From assembly GCA_029379385.1 (NCBI GenBank), contig CM055614.1:1364001-1428000 (forward strand): a stretch of 64,000 nucleotides of DNA, read 5' to 3'. Under the pieces are notes generated by a model. That model ran no database searches. It saw nothing but the letters and a program-made list of their open reading frames with translations, and had not been told where the DNA came from. Position 1 is the stretch's first letter, and each line of letters starts with the position of its first letter. This DNA comes from Quillaja saponaria (taxonomy: Eukaryota; Streptophyta; Magnoliopsida; Fabales; Quillajaceae). The position numbers and the translations under genes were made by a program. This document shows positions 29,441-42,760 of this stretch, piece by piece.

Positions 29441-30611
29441 ATATAATATATACCCTTTGAACTGGTAAAAGGATTTTGATTCATACTAATTTTAGTGACT
29501 GATTTCAAAATTGGAAATTAATATTCGGAAAACACTAATTTTAGGGTTAGGGTGTGACTTGTGAGTGACTGAAATTGGAAACATTTCTATTTTTATTTTC
29601 ACATCCATTGCCTCCATTCTTTCTAGTTTCAGCTCGCCAAGCATTGCCTCGGTTTTAATTTTCCCGATCTGCCGGGAACGAAAAGCAAAAGCGTTGACGT
29701 AAGACATTGGGCCGAAGATCATTCCCGCGTTACACGGGATATAAGCCGTATTCTACATCTAAAATAGGCCCATTAGGGAGATGAAACTTTCCCAATCCAG
29801 GATTTGTACAAAAAGGAGCCCATTCAAGTCTGGGCTAGGCTGAGAAAACAATGGGCTTCATAAGTTTGTGCCTTCGTTTTGATAATAAAGTCAACTTGCA
29901 CATCTGGAAATTTATTGGTTTATGTTTTCCGTTTATGAAATTTTTGTGATGTTTACTTTTTAATATAAAATGTAACACATACTTTATTTCAAAAAAATAA
30001 AAATAAAAAAGGGTAACACAAGCTTTTCATAATGATCTTATTATTAATGCGTACCTAGAATCCATCAAAAAGTAACCCACTTAATGTTTAATTGTTTCTT
30101 GTGTACATGTACATATCTATATCTATAGGGTTTGTCTATTATGTGCCTACATCATAGCATGCCTATAAAAATACAAAAGTCCACGTACTATTTAGTGTTA
30201 GGGTTAGGTGTAAGGATAAGGGTATTTAGGGATCGGGACAGGGAAAGGGTTAGGTAGGGTTCGGATAGATACATAAAACGATTTGCATAAATGTTAACAT
30301 AGAGAAATTTAGCTAATAGAAGACACTTGGGGTGCTTCATACTCTGATTGTAACAATTATTCAATGGGTTAGAATGCAGAAACAGTATACAAAACAGATA
30401 AAAACACTCTCCTCATCATCAGTTAAAGAAATTTAGACAACCATGGTAAAACAACCTCTGTATGTTAATATAGAAGGCATGTTTCTGCTAAACCCACAAT
30501 TTTACAACTCTTTCTTAAACCATCTTACACCCATCTAATATGTTTTGCACGCGACTTGAAATCTTCATTCAGTCTCTTGAAATCCTCATTGTAATTAGTA
30601 AGATAGTTTGT
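29441..30611. other. Intergenic between PLD pseudogene and KNAT7
   Basis: Mixed spacer. A TAGGCCCATTAG site II-type motif lies near 29764-29775 and a telomere-like degenerate repeat at 30196-30264. About 30400-30611 is probably the KNAT7 3' UTR. Confidence 0.5.
30196..30264 (+). repeat. Telomere-like degenerate repeat
   Basis: A G-rich stretch built on TTAGGG/TTTAGGG-like words: TTAGGGTTAGG (30199-30209), TAAGGATAAGGG, TTTAGGGATCGGG, AGGGTTAGGTAGGGTT. Plant telomeres are (TTTAGGG)n, so this could be an eroded interstitial telomeric insert or a chance G-rich tract. Confidence 0.5.
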
Positions 30612-33600
30612 CTACCTCTTGCGTTTGGACTTTAAAGAAGTTACTGACTGAGAGTTGCTGTGCCAGTTGCGCTTCCTTTGATTGATGAACCAATTGTTGA
30701 TTTGTTTCAGCTGCAAGCCTGTCTCCTCCACAAGTTTTGCCTTGTCATCTTCCTGAAAGTATAAGAAAGCTACAAGCTTACTAAATAGAAAACAAACCGT
30801 AATCAGATGTTTCACGTTCCAATTTCCAAATAGTTATATGCTTCGGATGCTATGAATTTAGTTTACGCAACAAACTAATACTCGTGCCAAAACTACGACC
30901 TGATAGCAGTGATTTATAATTTTAACTCAAAATAACGCATTGTCTTGCAGTCAAGAGACACCAAAAAAGAAAACCCAAACAAGAAAACTTGTCTGTTTAG
31001 TGGTGAAGCTAGCTACTTACAGTAGGGTATGGCCACTTTGCATGTTGTTGCCACCAATTTTTCAACACTGAAGTTGTGTCACCTGGCAATTTCCCGGCTC
31101 TTCTTTTTCGTAATATTTCTTCCCTAACATCTTCAATTTTCGACTTAAAACCCTGCGACCACAAATTTCAGTATGTAGTTCCTTGCACATGCAGATGGAT
31201 AGCATTTTTGTTTTTAAAGGGTGCCTCAAAATTACTACCTGCTTCAGTTCAATCTTCAATTCCTGACGAACTCTTTCCATTAGTGACCTTTCAGATTCTG
31301 TTGGATGCAGTGGACCAAATCCCAGCATGTCATGCCCTTCAGTTCCAAATTGATCTAAAGAGAAATCTGTCTGCAAATCATCTTCATCATCTGACATTGT
31401 CGCACCAGTTCCTTCTCCAAGACTTACCCCTGAATGTACATAATTTGGGTCATTTTCATCTAACAATATAAATCCCTAGCAGTTCAGAAAATTAAATATA
31501 ATTACTTAACGTAATTTGTTACATAAAGACTGGATGACCCATTTTGAAATACAGCTCAGAGCCACATGGCTCGAGTTTGAGAGGGTCTTGAAGAAAATGT
31601 AAATTATATCATTTCACATCATACGAGAGGATTTGAAACGCAATAGCAAGTTTATCCGAGTGACTGAAGTTATTGGCAAATCAATCATGAATTACTAAAG
31701 AAGAATCGAGGCAAAGAACATCTCTAATTTTCACAACATATACAGAAAACTTCTTTCTAAGGAACTAATTAATGCAATTAAAGCAAAGAGAAAGAAAATG
31801 GAATCTCTCTCCTCTTAATTAGGAATGTAAGAAAGTGGAACTGTTGAAGGAATGAAAAGTAATTTTCTTTTTGTTTTGAGAAGAGAATAGAATGGAAAGA
31901 AAATAAGATTGCAATTCAAGCTATGTCTTAACAAGAAACATATCAATTATTTTTCCACATTCTATATATGATATATCACCAACTTCTTTCCTCATTTTTT
32001 TTACCTGTCTTTAAGAACTTGGCCTATCAAGTGACTAGCTTCAAAAGAGAAAAAGAACTGGTACATAGAAACTTTATTTACCATCATACATTATCAACCA
32101 TGGCATAATAAGCAAGTTTTGAAAAGGTTTACTCAAGAATTAAGCCAAAAATTCTGATCTACCAAATAACAGCTGGCACTGGTATATTAGGAACCAGTTA
32201 GTTGCTGCAAAGAAATTAACTCAAATTTTGATCCTCCTACATGCACAAAGCCAAAACCAGGCATATGAAACTATCTAGGAAATTAGAAGAAAGATAATTG
32301 AAGTCATTATTGATAAGGAAACCATCAATAATTTTTATGACCGAGCAGCTCAGTAATTTATCCCTACATATATGATTCTTATTAGAAAATACCTTTATTT
32401 TCTTAATTGTTTTTATTTTATTTAAGTCGTTGATATATAAGGAAACCTTCAAGATGTTTTATGACCTAGTAGCTTAGCAAAAATATCCTTATATATATTT
32501 GATTCTTCTTAATTAGCAAATATCTTTCTTTTTCTTAATTGTTACATTTTTATTTTATTTTACTCTTTAAAGTTCAACTTAGAAGGAAAATGTCTAAGAT
32601 CTTTTATGCACCTCCTTTTATATATATATATATATATGAGAAAATAAACAAGCTGCTATGCATCACAAGCTATTAGTTGTTTGAATTTTTGCTCAAAGCT
32701 TCCCAAACCTTAGAAGTCTTGAACAACCACTCAAGCTAGTATTAATGTTCCATAAATTCATTTAGTATAAACCCCATACAAATAAGAATGAATTAATATG
32801 TGATACATTTACAATGTCAGTAAATTAAAGGTTGCATGTATAACCAACACTAACCACCATCAACTATCACTCTTGATTTTAGTAAAGTAAACTAAAACAT
32901 GCTTATAGTTATGTACTAATAATGGATCAAATAATGACTCTATAAATAATAGGATATGGTTAGACAATATAAACTTTCTACTAATTATGATATTAATTAT
33001 GTATTTTTTATACTAATAATAATAATATATCGTTACCAGCATCATATCTTAAACAATAAAACCCCAAATTCCAAAAATAAATTACTTCCAATTCCGCCAC
33101 CTTATCGGTTGTTAGTGGTGGGAGTACCTTCCTTCACCTAACGAACTAAATATCCTTCCCCATCTATGGCCTATGGAATATACATATATAAATATATTTT
33201 ATATATGTATAAATGATCCAGATAATTATCTTTGGAGACCCTACCAAACCCACTTTCTTCACTGACATCTCAACCCCTACCTTCCTTGTAGCCTTTCTTA
33301 ACTTCCTTCTTCCTACCAAACGCATCAAACACAGTTTTTTTACAAAAAGAAAACGCACTCCAAAACAAAGAACTCATCAATCTTCCTGAGTTAAATAACT
33401 ACTATCCAAAAACTGCTCAAGATAATGACACAACTTACATAAAATAGTACCAGTATATACTACATTTAATTAATTAACAGCCAGAAAATTATTTAGTTTA
33501 GTAATTTCTTGATGAAAGTTATTAAGCAGAAATTTTCCATTTAATACCTGTGAGAGCTTGTAAGTTATTTTCAATATCGCGGCAGCCCATGACAGCCTCA

Positions 33601-34084
33601 ACAGCATGGACTCTGACATGTTGCTGAAGCTGGTCCTTAAAAGTGCATAGAACTATCAAATATTGTGCCTGTAATCAAGTGTTATAATACCCAGAAATTA
33701 AACCTCAAGGATACAAATATAAATCTTCAAAAATCAAATATATAAAAATTTTGGACCAATCAGTGTCTGAATGAAAAAGAAAAAATAAATAAAGTGTACC
33801 AAGAAATTGTCAAGCTCTTGACGCTCATGTGGGGAAAGTGAATGGCTTTGCTGCGAGGCATAAGACCGTAAAATATGGTGTGACTGAGATAACTGAGCGT
33901 CAATTAAAGGCAACTGATCAATCGGCGTGGCGACGCGGAGGCAAGCCACATGAGAAGATAGAAGCTGCTCATATAATGGGTGGGTGGCTATCTCTGCCTT
34001 GCGTTGTCGGTGGTGGTCGCCGGAGACTGATGACAGTTCTCCGCTTAAGCCTCCACCCATCATTCCCAAGCTTGGTTCTTCCAT
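30612..34084 (-). CDS. KNAT7: Class II KNOX homeodomain protein, KNAT7 orthologue
   Basis: TALE homeodomain transcription factor; KNAT7 in Arabidopsis works with BLH6, MYB75 and OFP4 to tune secondary-wall and lignin formation in fibres and vessels. Five exons: 34084-33800, 33668-33548, 31429-31239, 31152-31021, 30752-30612. They join in phase to 289 residues (Arabidopsis 291). Order: KNOX1 ([20 protein letters not shown]), KNOX2 ([20 protein letters not shown]), acidic [17 protein letters not shown] segment ([18 protein letters not shown]), TALE homeodomain with the WPYPT loop and helix 3 [12 protein letters not shown], and the basic tail SLKSKRKR. The N-terminus [12 protein letters not shown] is that of KNAT7, not KNAT3/4/5. 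Intron 2 is long (2118 bp). The homeodomain contact residues W-F-N-R are all kept. Confidence 0.96.
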
Positions 34085-36432
34085 TTATCGTTTTTCTTTT
34101 AATCAAATAGAAGGAAGATACTAAAGAGAAAAAAATAAAATTAAAGGGTTAATCACTTAATCTCTATGGAGAAAAAGTAGCTGGTATTGAGGACCACAGT
34201 CTGAGAAGGACGACCTTTGGTGTTTCTGTATGAGAAGATAGAGAGAGAGAGAGAGAGAGAAGCAGACAGTTTTTTTTTGTTAATGATGGTGTAAGGAAAT
34301 TAGGGCCGTATATAGGGATCTGAGACACAAAGCTGTCTGCACCACGTTTGAGAGAAACAATTTAAGATTTTACATAGAGATAAAGAGAAAGTGTAAGAAG
34401 CAAAAACACTGAAACGATTTCTGGGTATGTGGGGTGGGACAGAAAGAGAAAAAAAAAGAGAGAGAAGGGTTTCAAGTTTTGTTTTGAATTGTAGGAAGTC
34501 CTTGGAAAAAGAGTTGGAAAAGAATGACCGTTTAGCTATAGAAGGAGATGGAAACCAAGAAGAAATAAGAGAGAGAGAAAGAGAGATATAAAGATTAAAG
34601 CTGCTTCTGGTTCCTGACAATTTGATTGCTTTTCCTTTTCCTTTTTATTTTTCTTTTTCATTTATCTTCTCGTTTTCCATCTTTAGGCAAACGTATTATC
34701 TCAAAAAATAAAATAAAAAATAAAAAAATAAAAGTAAAAATGAATTTGCTTTTTCAGCCAGTGTTTGTCTAGTTGATTCCTTTTACATGTTATTCAAGAA
34801 ATATAAATTATTTTTTTTTTAAAAGGAAAAACCCATGGCAAGGCTTAAATCATAAAAATCTAATTATACAAATTATGATTTAACAAAAAGCATAATCATC
34901 TTCCAACCAAAAGGGCTGCTCCACTAATCAAAAAAGAAAAAAAAATGAAATATCCGTTTTGTCACCAACTTTTATTTATTTTAATTTTGTTAATTGCTAA
35001 GAAAGTCAGCTGTGGGTTGATCTATTTCGTCTTATTGGCACTTGGCAGGTGTGCGATTCTTTTCATTATCCATGCACTACAATTGCTTAGTTTTATATTT
35101 TTTTCTTTTTAACCATAAATTATTGTCTTCAATTATTCTTGTCCGATTCTTTTTCTCTATCCAAAAAAGAGATTTAATATCAGACACAAACTCTTCACCA
35201 CCAACTACTTATGTCAGATTTTTGAAACACCAGAGTGATGTATCTGGTAAGCCAGTGAGGAGAGAGAGAGAGATGCTAATTACTTCATTTTATTTGTTCA
35301 CATTGTTGATTATTGAGTTTGAACTTCTATTTTAAATTGTAATTAGAGTGTATTCAAAGGGATCTTATAGACGCGGCCTTAGGTAGAGGGTACTCCAAGT
35401 ACCCACCTTACAATTGGGCACCGGCCCTCTAGAAATTAAAAGTTCAAACCAAGCAAAATCTTATACGGCTCGAGTAAATCCCTCATTTGGTCATATTTGT
35501 CTTCTTTTAATTAATAAGCCGAGCCAAGCCGAGCTGAATTGCGAGTGGAGAAAGAGGTTTGGGAAGCGTAATACCCAAGAAAGGAAGAAAAAAAAAGTTG
35601 GTAGCGTTGGTGTCCTCATCTATGTCGTCGTTGGTGAAAGTAATGGTACAGCTGTAGCCTTTGTCGTCTTGTTACGCATGTAAAATTGCAACCTCCGTGG
35701 AGTGGTCCCTCCGCATTACAAATATTAAGAATACTAGCGTAAATTTCGGCCAGAGAAAGATTAAGATTTAAAAGAATATAATCCGTCTGACAAAGTACGA
35801 AGAGAGAAACGGAGAGAGACAATCGGTCCGGTGTATAGATCAAACCCCCGACTAATAAAAATAAAAAAATAAAATATTTTTAATAATACTTGGGCAAAAA
35901 AACCTATGAAGCTACACTCCATAATTAAGAAAATATAGTAGCAAAATATTATGGAGTAAAATTTAAACAAAGATTAAATAGGGGGCAACAATAAACTGTA
36001 AAAGGGGAAAGAATATGACACCAATGGAAGTTTCTTCAAAGAAGACAGATCCAACTGCTTTTGTCTACTTTTTCATGCCCTATCAACATCATACTTAATA
36101 GAACAATAAAAACGAAAGGAAAAGGAAAAGGAGTGGAGACAATAAGAGTTAGATGGGATGGCAAGAAAAGACTTGCGACGGTCGGGATTTTGTGTCGTGA
36201 AATTCAACCATCAACTTATGGCAGGGAAAGAGAGCAGAAAATGCGGGTGGGAAGGGGCATTTTGGTAAAGAGAAAAGGGCCTACTTATGTGATACGACAA
36301 CTTCCATTATGTACAAAATTATATCTAAAATCACATATTCCAGGAATTCGGGAATTGGGTTGATTGCTGTAACGGCATAAATGGGGCACAAAAATATCAT
36401 TTACAGTTCAAACTTCCAAACTGAATGGGAAT
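34085..36432. other. KNAT7 leader/promoter and spacer to the MINDY gene
   Basis: About 34085-34620 reads as a purine-rich (on +) KNAT7 leader with a (GA)n tract at 34240-34261. The remainder holds no gene I can support; short ORFs there lack conserved sequence. About 36370-36432 is probably the 3' UTR of the MINDY gene. Confidence 0.55.
34240..34261 (+). repeat. (GA)n microsatellite in the KNAT7 leader
   Basis: Eleven GA dinucleotides, read as CT on the KNAT7 sense strand. CT tracts near plant starts are common in 5' UTRs, and GAGA repeats are also bound by BPC factors that regulate KNOX genes; that role is inferred here. Confidence 0.7.
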
Positions 36433-39400
36433 TCACATTACAGTGCATTTCTCTTTTGATTTTGCTTCAGGCCTGGCTGATGAAGATGACTGATGGCTGC
36501 TGTTTCTTGGGACCTGCATATACCATTTTTTTAAGGTTTGCTTACAATCATGGATAGACGAGCTATAAAACACTGATTGGTTGCTGAAGAAATCACCAAG
36601 TAAAATAAATCTCTGTTACCAAGTACAAATCCAACACAACATAAGCAAATAATGCAAAGCCACAAATCATGCCATGTAAATTGTACACAACATAAGTACA
36701 TACATATGTATATACGCTGTTAAGAATTGGCTCAAGTCCGCTAGTCTATTATATGATACAATCTAACTTGGTGGCAGAATAGCTGATTGATGGTTTGAAA
36801 TATAGAAATGAATCAAACATCAAGAGGCAACCAAACAAGAATTTATACCTGGGGACCTGTCACCAGTCTTGAACCCCCACCAATTGAAGGTTGCTGTGAA
36901 TTATGACGTTGTGGCTGTTGCTCAAACTCCTGTTGTTGTAAGGCGATTGCCAATTGCAGATCAGAACTGCCACAATAATATTTAAGATCTCTGTATAAGT
37001 TTTAATTCAATGACCAAAGTGCATCTGCAGAGACTAATTTCAAAACATATCTTAATATTTCAACAAAGAAAAGAAAGAAAGTTTGTAGTATGTACAATGC
37101 TTGAGATAACTTCTCAATATTTCCATTTTACAAAACAACATTAAATTGAAATTTGCAGTCATTATGTTGTCCTTAAAGTGACACTGAAACCACTGTTTAA
37201 CATAGTTCCAGAGCCTTATTTTTCCTCAGAAAGGGACACACAAAGCAGAAAGAAAAAAATTAAAACGAATCACAAGATGTAGTTTACAAGAGTACACTGA
37301 TAGATAACATCACCACAGGATTTCTATTTTCAGATAATCAAATTATACTTTTCCAAAAAGGGGAAGAAAGATCAAAAAATTAATATAGTTCCAGAACTTT
37401 ATTTTTCCTCAAAAAGGGACACACAAAACAGAAAGAAAAAAAATTAAAATGAATCACAAGATGTAGTTTACAAGACTACACTGATAGATAACATCACCAC
37501 AGGATTCCTATTTTCAGATAATCAAATTATACTTTTCCAAAAAGGGAAAGAGAGACCAAAAAATTAATATGAGCCAGTAACAAGTAGATAAAGTTACTTT
37601 ATATCCAAATCTGCTTGTGCTGCAGTGTCTATGCTGGCGAGGTAGTCCTGGAACAAGTGAATTTCACTTTACATCATGAAAGCAACAATTAATAATTTCG
37701 CATACTTCACATTTAAAGAAGTTACATACAGCAGTACTGGCCATAGCATTATGTTGGTCCCAGGTGTTATTAGCATGATTGTCTAACTTGAATTCTTTGA
37801 AGTCACCTGTCATAAACAAGGTGTCACCATTGACCTGAAAGAAAGGGAAAATTCAATGAAAGCAAAAAACATCAATAAACATTGGCATTTCAGATGGTCA
37901 TCTCAAAAAAAAAAAAAAAAAAAAAAAACCCTTTCAGACCCGGAAAGGAAGTAAGGGAGGATATAGAGAGAGAGAGAGATGCAGAAGCAGAGAAGCAGCT
38001 ACAGTTGATTAGAGACTAAGAAGAAAAACAGAAGAAGCACTATACAGTACTACCAAAAAAGTGAAAACCTTTATAGCAAATGAGACCATCACAAAGATTC
38101 ACTTCATATTGAAAAATTAATTAGAATTAAGCAAGAAAGAAGATCAAATTTAACCATTATAAATATTCTGAGCAATCAAAGCCAAGCAATGGTTTCAGTT
38201 CCTGTTTCCAACATGTTAAGCTTAAGCAATTTTACAATCAGATAAAAGATGAAACCTACATGAATCAGCATTATTTTCCAATTTGACTAGATTCAGAAAG
38301 TAAGCAAACCAAAAAGGAAAATTATGTAACACATTACGCATATGAAGATGACGAGCAGACATATTTACCTCATTTAGTTTTTCCCACACCAGATCAGGCT
38401 GATTTATGTAACCTTGGTCTGTCGCTAGAAGATAAAGTTCACCCTCAATCTGTGGAAAAGAGTAAGACAAGATTACATGAACAATTTCAGGACTGGACTA
38501 CAGAAATCTAACGCTAACCACTGTTAACAACCACAGAGCTTACTCCAACCAGTGCCCCAGTATAAAAACTATATCCAGTTCTTATCAGCAGTCTAATAAC
38601 TAAAACAAAACATGGGAAAAGAGAGAAAAAAAAAAAAAAAAATTCTAATAGCAAAATATTCCAACCCTTACTGACTAACCTTAAACATTGTGCTGAAATG
38701 ATTGTTGCGGAAAAAGACACAAAGCTCACGCTCTTTAAGACCTTCTTGTAGACAGAAAAGGCTGTGAAAGAAAGTGTTAATAATCATGGCAAAGGAACTT
38801 CAATGTAAGCATAGCAGTGAACTATATAAAATAAATAACAAGTTTGGACTTAAAACAGTAGCTCAACATACCCATAAAATGTAAATTGACTGGCATTGTT
38901 CTTGAAAAAATTCCTGATCAGTTCCCCTAGGACCCATCAAAAAGTAAAGAGAAGTTTCTATTTATATTCATAAATTTTACAAAGAAATAAAGAAACAGTC
39001 CGGGAAAAAAATCCCACATCCAGTTCTTTGATATATAGCACTCAAGAGTCCTGACCTTGTTCTGGAGTAATTTCATCCTTGGATATTACATCAGAGCCAT
39101 CTGAGGAGCTTTTGTCAGATTGTTCTGCTAGAACCACTTCACCTTCATAGACAGGCTCGCGATCTTTAAAATTGGCAGTTCCTGTTTCCAATACACACTC
39201 CTCTCCTTCATATATGGGTTCACTCTCACGAACACTTGAAGTCAGAGCATCAGGGGCACATTTTCCCTGAATTCTGCCACTAGACAAATCTGAATCTGCA
39301 TTGGGTGTCGATAAGCATGATAACCCTATTGCATTATCGCCACTTGGTTTGTCTGCAGATTCATGTAGATTAGTTGCAAAAGTTGATTGATTTTGGACCT

Positions 39401-42400
39401 CTTCAGCCGATCCTGAAATATCTGCACGGCTTCCATCCAGAGACAGTGAGTAATTTCCGAGGAGATGTATCTTTACTTTCAATCTGGGCCAGTGTATCAA
39501 GACTGCTGGTCTGAACCACATTGCTGCAATGAATAGATTCATCAGGTTCCATGTAAGTTGATGCATCATGGCTACTTCCCTCATTATTCTTCAAGGATGA
39601 AGCTGCTGCTTTTCCCTTAGTAGTTTCTAAAGATATCTGTACACTATTTTCATTGTGTAAAGCACCAGAATCATCTGATTCTGATTTCTTAGGTTCTGGC
39701 TGATGCAAATTATTCTTTTCAGCACCATTGCTCTTCTCTATCATAGAATCTACAGCGATGACCACGTTATGTGAACTTTCATCTGAATTGAGAGATGAAA
39801 TTCCTCCAATAGTGTTAGCTACAGGAGGATCACTCACTGGAGTTTTTCGAATCATCCACTGATAGCTTCAGAGCTTTCAACAACTCTGCTTCTTCTTCAC
39901 AATCTCCTTTTCGTAATGTCTCGTTGTCAGAAATGAAATGCGGAGAATCACCAAAAGATCTAGCTTTGGAAAGACTTGGAGATGGAACTCCCAGAGTTGC
40001 AGTTGTTGCAGCTGCAAAATCAATACAATCTTCTTCAGGACGATTCTTATACTGACCCCCCATATTTTGTGTTTCCAGGGCAACGAGCTCTCCCATTAGA
40101 GCATTATAAGACTTCAACCCTATTGCATTAGCAGTATAATGATCCTGGTACACATTTCAATGGAGATTTGAACATCAAACCAACATAGCACAAAAGTAAA
40201 AATACTAAGCGAAACCAGAAAAGTAACATACCTGAGGATCAACTATCCAGCCATGATATAATGGGATGTCCAGCAGATCAAATATAGCACACTCTGGAGT
40301 AAACTCGAAATCATCAATTCTGCAGTTATAAGTAATTTTTGGTCAACCATAAATGTACATAATCCAAAGAATGACTATTAAAAGCAAAAATAAACCTAAC
40401 CTCCTGAACTTTGTATTTACATCAATGCCAGTCGCAAGTCTAGGAAGCAAATCAATTGCATCAGCAATATTCTGTTGTTGATTTTTGACATAGCTTGCAT
40501 CCTTATTCTGAATGACAATAAGAAAAAATGTTGTCGACAACTGAGACCAAAGAAGAGTAAAATCATAAGGACAAAAAAAGTTATATTACATCTTACATCC
40601 ACATTACTATTGGAATCAATCAATCGTTCAGCAACCAGAGAAAGCAATTTCTCCTGTGAAACTTCTGTCATATCCGGACTCACATTCAAGTTATTTCTTA
40701 ACAGGAGAACATTGCCTGCAGAAACCCAAGATATAACCTTTTAATATATTCTAAGGAAAAGCCAACAAATAATACATGTGAGCACAAGCTTTGTTTTCTT
40801 TTCGAGATCGAAAAAGCCATTAAGTATGATATAAGCTAAGAAGATTTCTAAGTCTTCAATTTTGAATGAAGTAACAAGGAAGACTTTAAATTTTTCCTCA
40901 ACAAGCAAGTGACAAGAACAAAGGAAAGGAAGAGATCTATATTAATTTATTTTTTAATAATGTTAAAACTTAAATCCCATTAAGTTCTGCACTCTGAACT
41001 ATCATCTAAGAAGCATCATTGCACAACTTAAAATTTTCCAGAACGTGCAAGTAAAAATAATGGAGAAAGGAAGAGCTCTCCATTTGGTTTCTATATAAAC
41101 TGAAAAAGAAAAGCATATGATGAGGTTGCACTTGAAGTAAGATAGGGAAAATTAGCAATAAAAGGAGTCTCTCAAGAGGAAGTAAATTTGATTAAAAATT
41201 TGAAGGAATGAGCAGTAACAAATTAGGGAGTTGGTGCAGGAAACACAGGAGATTTTTACTAATGAACGACTTAAATCAAGGATATGTCTCAAGTTGGTTC
41301 TCACTTTACTGTTGGATGAGGTTAGGAGGCCTAGGCCCTATACAATATGATGTCCACTGATACATGCATTTTGCATATTCTTTTTCTTTCTCTCCTTTTG
41401 AAACTAAATTTGGAGTTAATTATTAGTTGGAAACCTCGAAACAAGCTCTACAACATGGGGATAAAGATCAAGCTCTACCAAATATCGTGTTGCTGTGTGC
41501 AGACGATTCCAACTAGTTCTGAAAAAGTGTTCATATAACTAGCCTAAACATTTCAAACTGAGGCTTAATTTTGTTGTTGTAGCTAACAACAATTAATTCC
41601 AGATCAACTTCAGACAATCTAAAACCACCAAATGCACTTACGGAATCATAGTAAGCAAATTAAAGGAACACTGAAATAGAACTAGATGCAGAAAGTAACT
41701 ATTTCTTCGTTAATAGGACAGACAAAAAGAAAAAAAGACATGTAAACCAGAGTATGCAATAATCACTGATGCAAAAAATGAGAGAATAACATATATAAGT
41801 AGCACTACTTATAGCAAAATAAACCTGGGATCACAATGTTTCAGTCCTTTCAGTTAAAAAAAAAAAAAGAGAAGGAAGCACCAGCGTACTATATATATCT
41901 CAAGCAATGACCAGCGCCGAATCCAACAATACAAAACCAAGAAATGAAAGAATTTATTAAATATGTGACCGATTATTATTGCCATTTGATTGTTCTGGAA
42001 ACAACTCATGACCCATTAAATAAACTTTCACTCTTAACCATCCCTAACTGAGCACCAGCTTGCCAAGGTACCGAGAAAAGAAATTTCCAAATTCTTGGGA
42101 AACTAAACAACACAGAACAAAACCTACTATTCGACCACTCCAATTACTCATTGATTACGTAAAGTTTTCTTGGGATCCACATGAAGCAGAAATCAGAAAC
42201 CCTAGAAAGTAAAAGAGAGTAATAAAGAAAGAGTCGATTACAAATAGCGAGCAGAGGACAGGGGCCATTGTCGTTTTGAAGAACGATCGGGGTGGAGCGT
42301 CCGAGGAATTGAATTAATTTTGTTTTGTACATCAACTCTTTCACTGCCTCCTGATGTTGATGCTGCGGTTGCCGTTGTTCTTGTTCACGTTCTTCCTGAA

Positions 42401-42437
42401 TTCTTTGTTCGTCCGCAGGAGACGATGACGACGCCAT
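36433..42437 (-). CDS. MINDY-1/2-family (DUF544/FAM63) deubiquitinase, with frame breaks in exon 5
   Basis: Cysteine deubiquitinase that trims K48-linked ubiquitin chains. Twelve exons: 42437-42242, 40715-40597, 40507-40401, 40319-40232, 40144-39056, 38926-38872, 38761-38680, 38449-38369, 37834-37730, 37647-37598, 36966-36849, 36513-36433. Catalytic Cys60 lies in QNDNGPCPLLAICN and His163 in PLYHGWIVDP. A MIU-like ubiquitin-binding helix is seen near the end (DLQLAIALQQQEFEQQ), another acidic helix at EEEAELLKALKLSVDD. All exon junctions are in phase except that exon 5 (1089 nt) changes frame twice: near 39848 (a five-A run) and near 39440-39450. Both sides of each break read as conserved-looking acidic linker. 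Removing two bases would give 722 residues; as written the chain stops just after SVDDSKNSSE. The C-terminus CTVM is a CaaX-type prenylation motif. Could be a true loss, an assembly error, or a missed mini-intron. Confidence 0.85.
37202..37570. repeat. 183-bp tandem duplication inside a MINDY intron
   Basis: Two copies start at TAGTTCCAGA (37203 and 37386) and end before AAAATTAATAT. They differ by only a handful of substitutions and one-base indels, so the duplication is fairly young. Both lie in the intron between 36966 and 37598. Confidence 0.9.
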
Positions 42438-42701
42438 TAATGAGCTGACAAAGATTTTTGACCTCGATGGTGGAAGTCTGGATTTTGTAGTGAGAGAGAG
42501 AAAGCAACAATTGGCTTTAATTAGAAGCTTATTCTAGAGAGAGAAGAAATGAAACATGAGCGGGCTAAACAAACGACTTATGAAATGAAAGAGTGAAATT
42601 CTTATTCAACGGCAAACCGACGACTTATGAAATGACTATAAACTGGGAGCACCTGCCGCCTTATTAGCTCGGACAGAAGACACGAGTCTCATCATATTTT
42701 A

Positions 42702-42760
42702 GGCCCACATTCCTTTGTAGTCCGGCCCATAAAAACTTGGGCCCATACAACGTTGGCCCA
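42702..42760 (-). promoter_or_regulatory. Cluster of site II (TGGGCC/T) elements upstream of the MINDY gene
   Basis: GGCCCA/TGGGCC words occur at 42702-42707, 42724-42729, 42738-42746 (TGGGCCCAT) and 42754-42760, within 60 bp and about 265-320 bp before the MINDY ATG. Site II elements are bound by TCP factors and drive housekeeping, growth-linked expression. The words are seen; the factor is inferred. Confidence 0.55.

Noticed and set aside
36061..36363. 100-codon plus-strand ORF downstream of the MINDY gene
   Set aside because: Lys/Arg/Gly-rich low-complexity sequence without recognisable domain; lies in expected spacer.
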